A stretch of 64,000 nucleotides of DNA from Datura wrightii. Lineage: Eukaryota > Streptophyta > Magnoliopsida > Solanales > Solanaceae. The notes under the pieces were generated by a model. The model had not been told where the DNA came from, searched no databases, and saw only the letters and a list, made by a program, of their open reading frames with translations. The stretch spans positions 69,828,001 to 69,892,000 of the forward strand of contig JASDFA010000006.1 in NCBI GenBank assembly GCA_035772735.1. The letters are read 5' to 3'. Shown here one piece after another: positions 58,064 to 64,000 of the stretch (position 1 is its first letter; every line of letters begins with the position of its first letter). The position numbers and the translations under genes were made by a program.

Positions 58064-58101
58064 TTGTTCGAGGATGAACAAGGATCTAAGTGTGGGGTAA
58101 G
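58064..58101 (+). promoter_or_regulatory. RE-10 GAGGAT-loop hairpin and polypurine tract
   Basis: TTGTTC-GAGGAT-GAACAA (58064-58081), a perfect 6-bp stem, then AAGTGTGGGGTAAG (58088-58101) touching the 3' LTR. Confidence 0.87.
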
Positions 58102-59550
58102 TGATCTTGGGCAGATTTATATGCCCAAGTGGTACTCAAACGTATCATTTTTACCTTGTTTGTTGTGCAATGTGTATATAATATCATGTAATTGGTAATA
58201 AAATGCGAATTTATACTAACCAACATGATTAGCATTTGTTTTGCAGGAAAATGTGATTTTTAGGGGCTAAAATGCATGTTGGAACTATGTCGGAGTTGGA
58301 CTTGGATGCGAGCGTGGAAAAGACCCGGGAATGCAGGATTTATAGGGGCTCAGCGATGGCTCCGTGCCACGCTACCATCGCGGTAGCACACTGCCTGAGC
58401 AGGAATTAAATTTGCAATTTCCAGTGTGCCTGCGCGTCAGCTCCGTGGCACGGAGATAGGCCTCCGCGATGGCCTCCGTGCCACATTGAGGTTAAATTAC
58501 TGGACCCTGGAAATTCCAGTGAAGGTCCGCGTCCACGCCGTGTCACGGAGGCAAGGCTCCACGTTGGCCTCCGTGACACGTTGCTTGTTATTCCGGGAAA
58601 AATTTCCCACTAGTATAAATAGCACACTTAGGTTTATTTTAAGAAAGTTTTCAGTTTGGAGACTGAGTTCAGAAGTGGAGAGCAGGAACGTGGGTTAGTA
58701 GCAGTTGAAGATTGGAAAAGCTAAGGGATTTCTTCTCTTCCTTTCTTCTTTCTATCAATTGTACGTATGATTTACACTCATTTTTGGATGATCAATCCAA
58801 GAATGAGTGGCTAATTCTCTTTCTTGCTGAGGTTTTGAACATGTGTAATGAATTCTGATTTTCATTGATATGGTTTATTCTTCTTCTTTAATGTTGTTCT
58901 ATTAATTCTTGTTCTTTACTGCATTAGTGATTGGCCAACATTAATGTATATCTAAAAAGTCCAATTTCACTCGAGAGAGCAAGAAATTGGAAAGTTGTGA
59001 ATTAATAGGGTATTGTTCTTAACTTGATTTGGGAAAATTGGGTTTTGATGTGCTTTCCTGATAGAAATATACTTGGAAGCCGTATTAGTCAAATTAGGAA
59101 CCGGAATTGTAGTGCTAGGTCATAAATTGCATTTGATCACAGAAATGTAGACGGATGGTTTATGATTCTAAAGTGAAATTAAATACGAGAGTTTTAATTT
59201 CTAGGCAAATGTTCTTGGCTAGCAACATGAAGAAGAGAATTAACCAAAATTATCATGATTATCAACTTCATTACTTGTTCTTAACCTTGGCATGTTCATA
59301 TCCATTGTCTGAATTCAAAAGTAAATAGTCTGTATTAATTGTAGTATATAGTTTAGAAACAAAAATTCAATTACTCTTGGGTACGTTGTTGTTAGCATAA
59401 TTAGAAGTTAAATAGAAATATAGTAAATTAGGCAATTTTACATATCTTGAGCCTCCTTGGATCGATACTTGGCTACTTAGCCACTTTATTACTTGTTTGA
59501 CCACGTGCACTTGCGTGTCGGTTTTTACCCGTACCCCAAAGCACCGAGCA
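58102..59550 (+). repeat. RE-10 3' LTR
   Basis: 1449 bp, same ends as the 5' LTR. TATA box at 58614-58620. Its modules are slightly closer to the consensus (CGTGTCACGGAGG near 58541) than those of the 5' LTR. Confidence 0.97.
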
Positions 59551-60443
59551 TAGAGCATTTTGTTAATAGTCTTCAATCAGAAAGATAGAAGTTTGTACGC
59601 AGTTCTCGAGGGAAAAGATAGAATTTATCTTTTTTCCCAAGTTTTCTTCTTCACTTTATGCTTTTAATTTGAATGATGATTTCTTTAGTTTTCCTCTTGA
59701 ACATGAGTGGATAAACACTTGTTCTTGGGTTTTTACCATAACAAATGGTTGTAGTTTGAATATTCATTTATGTTAGACTTTAATCCTTTTATTTAAGATT
59801 GCTTATGCTTGCTTGTTCTAATTGATTATTCGTTAGCCTGATCACTTTGCGAATATTATCTGTTTGCTCATGGTTGAACTCAAGAGAGGGAACTAAGAGG
59901 GTTAAAATCAAGAATAAAATAGTTTTCAATTAGCTTGTTTAATTAGTTCAAGAGTTGATTTCATTGTCGAAGATAGTGATATGCCCTTCAACCCTGTTTA
60001 GTGAATACAAGTATCTTCAATCATTGTCCCATGTTTCTCCTGCAACTATAGGGATATAAATGTGAGGGTGTATGAGATAGTTCTTGGATATTTAAGAGAT
60101 TAGCAAGAAATGGAAACATAACTTGCAATAGCAATCTTAGAAGAGTTTAGTCTAGTGTATTGGAGTCCTAAAACTCAACCTGAAAACAAAAATACCAAGA
60201 CCCTAAATTCTCATCATCCTTTGAATTACAAACACTTGTGAAAATGATTTTTTTATAAGTTTAATTTACATTTCAAGTTAGTAGGCTAATCTCCAAATCC
60301 ATTTTCCTATTTACCTGTGTTTATTTGAATAGGGAAATAACATGTTAACCATAAGCAATTAATTCTGAAAAGCCTCTGAGGGATCGATATCAGGACATCA
60401 CCGTCCTATATTACTTGACGACCATGTGCGCTTGGTGACATTA

Positions 60444-61440
60444 AAGGGCATTGATATGCATGTACCGAGGGGAGTTATATGATATCTAAGGGCATAGTGG
60501 TTGATCGAGAAGGAATGTTTGGCTTATCTTGCTTATGTTCGTGACACTATTGCCAACACAACATCACTTTAGTCAATTCCTATGGTTTGTGAGTATTCTA
60601 ATGTATTTGCTACTAATTTATGTGGACATCTTCCTGATCGTGATATTGTCTTCGGCATTTATGTTAAGACGAGCAATCAACCTATTACTATTCCACTGTA
60701 TTGGATTGCACCAGCTGAATTGAGGGAGCTAAAGGAGCAGCTTCAAGATCTTCTAGGTAAGGGGTTTATCAAGCCTAGCATATCTCCATGGGGTGCTCAT
60801 GTTCTGTTTGTGAAGAAGAAAGATGGCTCCTTGCGTATATGTATTCATTACAGGTAGCTGAATAAGGTGAGCATTAAGAATAGGTACCTGATGTCGCGCA
60901 TTGGTGATGTGTTTGATCATATATAGGGGCAGCATTGTTTTCTAATATAGATTTGAGATCAGGCTACCACCACTTAAGGATCAGGATTTCAGACATTCCA
61001 AAGACTACCTTTATGACTCATTACGACCACTATGAGATCCTAGTCATACCTTTTGGCTTGACCAATGCCCCAACAACATTTATGGAGTTGATGAACCATG
61101 TTTTCAAGGCCAATTTGGATTCATTTTTTTATACTATTCATCGATGACATCTTAGTCTGCTCGAGGAGTGGGGAGGAGCATAGGCAGCATTTGAGGGTTG
61201 TGATTTAGACCTTGCAAGATGAGCAGTTGTATGTCAAGTTCTTCTAGGTTGGAGTTTTGACTTGAGTCCATGGCATTCATAGGACACGTGATGTCAGAAG
61301 ATGGGATTATGGTTAATAAAGCCAAGATTGAGGCAGTTCGTGATTGGACTAGGCCCATATCTCCTATCGAGGTTCATAGTTTCATCGTGTTAGCAGGTTA
61401 CTATAAAAAATTTATTGAGGGTTCTCTTTAATTGCAGTGT
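60444..61440 (+). pseudogene. RE-4 piece 3: Tekay-type protease-RT linker and RT
   Basis: Continues the RE-4 frame after RE-7: CLAYLAYVRDTIAN, AELRELKEQLQDLLGKGFIKP, HVLFVKKKDGSLRICIHYR, a stop, then SNIDLRSGYHHLRI and FGLTNAPTTFMELM. The catalytic FIDD survives (about 61138-61149) but in another frame, after an extra base in a T run. Further slips and stops follow to YYKKFIEGSL. RE-11 is inserted at 61445. Confidence 0.88.
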
Positions 61441-61445
61441 CTTTA

Positions 61446-63721
61446 TTTGATACTCCAAATTTCCTTAATATAAGATCCAAGGGTTGAATCAGAGAAAGTA
61501 GGAGAATCTGCACCAGGTCACAAAATGACTCATCAGTTTACCCGTTAAGTCACGTGACAGATCATTGAGTAACCCGTTAAGTGGTGTTGTGTTGGGAAGT
61601 TGCAGTGGCAATGGGTCAAGGAACAACCCATCATGACATCCAATGATTCATTGAGTCCCTCATTGGGTTGTGCAGAGTAGGAATCAGGGGACTCTTTCAG
61701 AGAGACTGAACGGGTGGAGGGACAAGTCATGATGTTACTTCACAACTCGTCAGTTTGACTATTGGTTGGACAAGGTTGGAAAAATTTGGAATTTCCAATG
61801 GTGATAATGAGAGAACATAACAAGTCATCATTTCGGGTGATGACTCATCCTGTCTGGACGTTGCTAGAGGATCGGAAATTTGAGAAGGTGGTTGCCAGTG
61901 GAAACGAGTAAGGACCACGAGTTGTTAGTTCACCCAATGACTGGTTAGATGCCTCGTTAGGTCTGGCGGTGACCCTTTTTCCTGCAAATGTATTAAGGGT
62001 CTTTTTATAATTTTAAAGCTTTTATGTCCTAAACTACATCGTTTTAAGCTTGGAAAAGGTGTTTTAGAGGTATAATCAACCCTGGCCTATTCATTCTCTC
62101 CCGAACACTCTCACTAGAAGACCTAAGGCTCTCAAATTCTCTTAAGCTTACTAGGGTTCTTGCTCAAGTTTCTCCTATGATTCAATTGGAGATTTCAAGA
62201 CTTTTTGATTGATTTCCAATTTAAAGGTGCGTGGGCTTATTCAGTGATGGGTTTTTCTACCCTCATGCCCTTCTCTATACAAATTCATGATCACCCATCC
62301 CCAAATCCCAAATTTCGATATGAAGAGGGTTTTGTTGGTTTATGTAATTTCGTCATGAACCCCTTATGGTATAGTTGAATTGATCCGAATTTGTAATTTC
62401 CACGATTGGAGTTTTAAGATTTCTCCAAGATTTCATTAAAATTATGGTCTCTTATGTTACAAGCATGATTATGAACTTTTAGGGCCAAAATTTATTTTTA
62501 TGAAATTTTATGATTCCATTATAATTTTAACTCTCGCAAGCCCTAATTTATGATCTATGATTTATAACACATGATTTATTATATGTAATCTTCATGAATT
62601 TATGAATTTCAAGTATGGGGATTTTTTCCAAGTATGCATGTCTTCCCAATTATCAAGTTTATGATTATGGCTGACTTACAAGCCCTTATTTCAAGGGTAG
62701 TTCATGTATATCAAGTATGTTCACGATTATCATGATTTAAACTAGCCCATTAACTTCATGTATGATTTCATGATATTGATTATGAGCCATGTGTATATTT
62801 TTGGGAGTAGTGTCTAGCACCGAGTAGGCTCGAGGTTCAGGCAAACCCTGAGTCTCAAAACTACGTGCCAATGTAGGTTGATATTCGTGTTGACTCTATG
62901 GGGTCTCTTCAGTGATCACACCATGTTATTGTTATTTTCCCTAGCAAGGCTTAGGACGGCTCTACCCACTTGAGCGAGATAGTTGGAGCATCATGTAAGC
63001 TCTATCATGATGGTTTCAGTTATGGCAAGTCCTCCCATTGTTCCTTATGTTTATGCATGATCATGTTTATAATATTTCGGCTCAAGTTATGTTTTTACCA
63101 GTTTTCTCATATGATTATGATTATGACTAGTTTATGAACAGTTTTGAAAACCTTGAGCCCTCATGATTAAGTTTATGATAATTACCTTATGTTTCAAGAA
63201 TATTATACTCTCATGACTTTTACGTATTTTATTGTCCGTATTTACTTATCTCGCATACACAGTACATATTCAAGTACTGACCACATACTCTATGTTGTAT
63301 CGTTTCATGATATAGGTATGAGAGATCAGACTCAGTCCTGCCGTTAGTCTTGCTCTCATCTCAGATCGCAGTAGCCAGTGTTGGTGAGTCCTCATCTTCC
63401 AAGGATGTTCTCTTTAGCTTATGTTCCTTAGTTGTTATTCCAGTTTCAAACTTAGCGGACTAGTTAGGGGTGTTATCCCATTAGTCCGTCTATAAATAGA
63501 GGCTTTTAGACTATCATGTTGTTTTTGGACTCAGCCAGCTGTTTTATCACTCTTACTCCTATTTTATATTGATCAGATTTCCGCTTGAATTATATTATGT
63601 TTTAATTTTCCATCTTGAGTACGCTCTTAATTTTGTTATGCATGTGCCATGGCTTAGCTTGGAGTCATTCGTGGCTCTAGGTCCAGTGTCTAGATCTGGG
63701 GTCCATGCTCGGGTCATGACA
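61446..63721 (+). mobile_element. RE-11: solo LTR distantly related to the RE-5 family
   Basis: 2276 bp from TTTGATACTCC to CGGGTCATGACA. Same layout as the RE-5 LTR: GAATCTGCACCAGGTCA, a repeated ACTCAT/TGAGT palindromic region (61520-61950), the CATACACAGTACATATTCAAGTACTG block near 63254 and GGTGAGTCCTCATC. Flanks CTTTA and CTTTG (61441-61445, 63722-63726) form an imperfect duplication. No internal domain. Confidence 0.82.
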
Positions 63722-63912
63722 CTTTGGCTAGATTGACTCAGAAGAATGTCGTTTTCTAGTGGTCCGATGAGTGCGAGGCGAGCTATTTGAAGCTCAAGGC
63801 CTTGTTGACTTCAGCGCCAATTCTGAAACTTCCAATTGAGGGCTAAGGATTTACTCTTTATTATGATGCTTCTAGGATTGTTTTGGATCATGTGTTGATG
63901 CAGCAGGGCAGA
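63722..63912 (+). pseudogene. RE-4 piece 4: RT-RNase H junction
   Basis: LARLTQKNVVFW, a stop, SDECEASYLKLKALLTSAPI, a stop, then FTLYYDASRIVLDHVLMQQGR, the start of RNase H with its first aspartate. It follows IEGSL of piece 3 as expected. RE-12 interrupts it at 63913. Confidence 0.85.
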
Positions 63913-64000
63913 TGTCACGACCTGAACATAGGCCCGGATCTAGACACAGAACCTAAAACCAAAAATGGCTCCAAGTCGACCAATGGAATGACAAGAAAAC
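63913..64000 (-). mobile_element. RE-12: start of another RE-5-family LTR, cut by window edge
   Basis: TGTCACGACCTGAACATAGG and TGGCTCCAAGTCGACC correspond to the complement of the RE-5 LTR end and to the first bases of RE-8. Only 88 bp are in the window, so solo LTR and full element cannot be distinguished. Confidence 0.8.

Larger units (their letters stand above)
49630..59550 (+). mobile_element. RE-10: young, pol-deleted Athila-type element
   Basis: 9921 bp with a perfect duplication TAGAG (49625-49629 and 59551-59555). Both LTRs are exactly 1449 bp; I count about 25 mismatches by eye, roughly 1.7 percent, so it is the youngest datable insertion here. It has a near-perfect primer site, open gag, open ORF3 and a polypurine tract, but protease is joined directly to the last codons of integrase. 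It is nonautonomous and would depend on another element's enzymes. Confidence 0.97.
36376..60443 (+). mobile_element. RE-7: second Athila-like family, hosting RE-8, RE-9 and RE-10
   Basis: LTRs start TGATGTTGGGCATATTC at 36376 and 48993. Inside are a degenerate tRNA-Asp primer site, gag, protease, tandem AGGCAA hairpins, a split leader, ORF3, 3' untranslated region and polypurine tract. RT, RNase H and integrase are absent. Flanks AAGCG (36371-36375) and AAGGG (60444-60448) look like an imperfect duplication, and the RE-4 frame reads through if one copy is removed. Net of insertions it is about 10 kb. Confidence 0.9.
48993..60443 (+). repeat. RE-7 3' LTR, split by RE-10
   Basis: Part one 48993-49629, part two 59556-60443 (about 1525 bp together). 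RE-10 entered 9 bp after the TATA box TATAAATATAT (49610-49620), that is, near the expected transcription start. Confidence 0.88.

Noticed and set aside
62200..63200. AT-rich stretch with many TTTATGA words as a separate element or gene
   Set aside because: The same word pattern is found at the same place in RE-5 LTRs; it is simply the LTR body of RE-11.

Overview
The window is plant nuclear heterochromatin, probably from a eudicot. A solanaceous source is my impression only; no host gene is available to confirm it. I found no host protein gene, tRNA, rRNA or CRISPR array. Essentially all of the 64 kb is Ty3/gypsy LTR retrotransposons inserted into one another. Two clades are present: Athila-type elements (tRNA-Asp primer-binding site, extra ORF3 downstream of pol) and Tekay-type chromoviruses (initiator tRNA-Met primer-binding site, C-terminal chromodomain).

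Stratigraphy, left to right; RE numbers are mine. RE-1 (1-11737, minus, Athila) lies in the LTR of a Tekay-like relic, RE-2 (11738-12604). RE-2 lies in a decayed Athila copy, RE-3 (12605-17811, minus). RE-3 abuts the oldest layer, RE-4, a plus-strand Tekay gag-pol relic found in four pieces: 17812-17968, 36342-36375, 60444-61440 and 63722-63912. RE-4 is split by RE-5 (Tekay, plus, 17969-36341, duplication GTATT), by RE-7 (Athila-like, plus, 36376-60443, imperfect duplication AAGCG/AAGGG), by a solo LTR RE-11 (61446-63721), and by the start of a further LTR, RE-12 (63913 to the end). RE-5 contains RE-6 (Tekay, minus, 20946-30955, duplication CAGCC). RE-7 contains solo LTR RE-8 in its 5' LTR (duplication ACCCT), an AT-rich insert in gag, solo LTR RE-9, and in its 3' LTR the youngest element, RE-10 (Athila, plus, 49630-59550, duplication TAGAG, two LTRs of exactly 1449 bp).

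The most interesting signal is in the Athila-type elements. RE-10 and RE-7 have both lost reverse transcriptase, RNase H and integrase, yet both kept gag-protease and ORF3. In RE-1, RE-7 and RE-10 ORF3 looks like a separate transcription unit. Upstream of it are copies of the palindromic modules found in that family's own LTR promoter, then a TATA-like box, a short noncoding exon, a 695-746 bp intron with conserved splice sites, and the ATG six bases past the acceptor. Two small hairpins also recur with compensatory changes: an AGGCAA-loop hairpin between pol and ORF3, and a GAGGAY-loop hairpin just before the polypurine tract. The second is shared by the Athila and Tekay clades. RE-10 is the only copy with an uninterrupted gag and an uninterrupted ORF3; it would need trans-acting pol to move.
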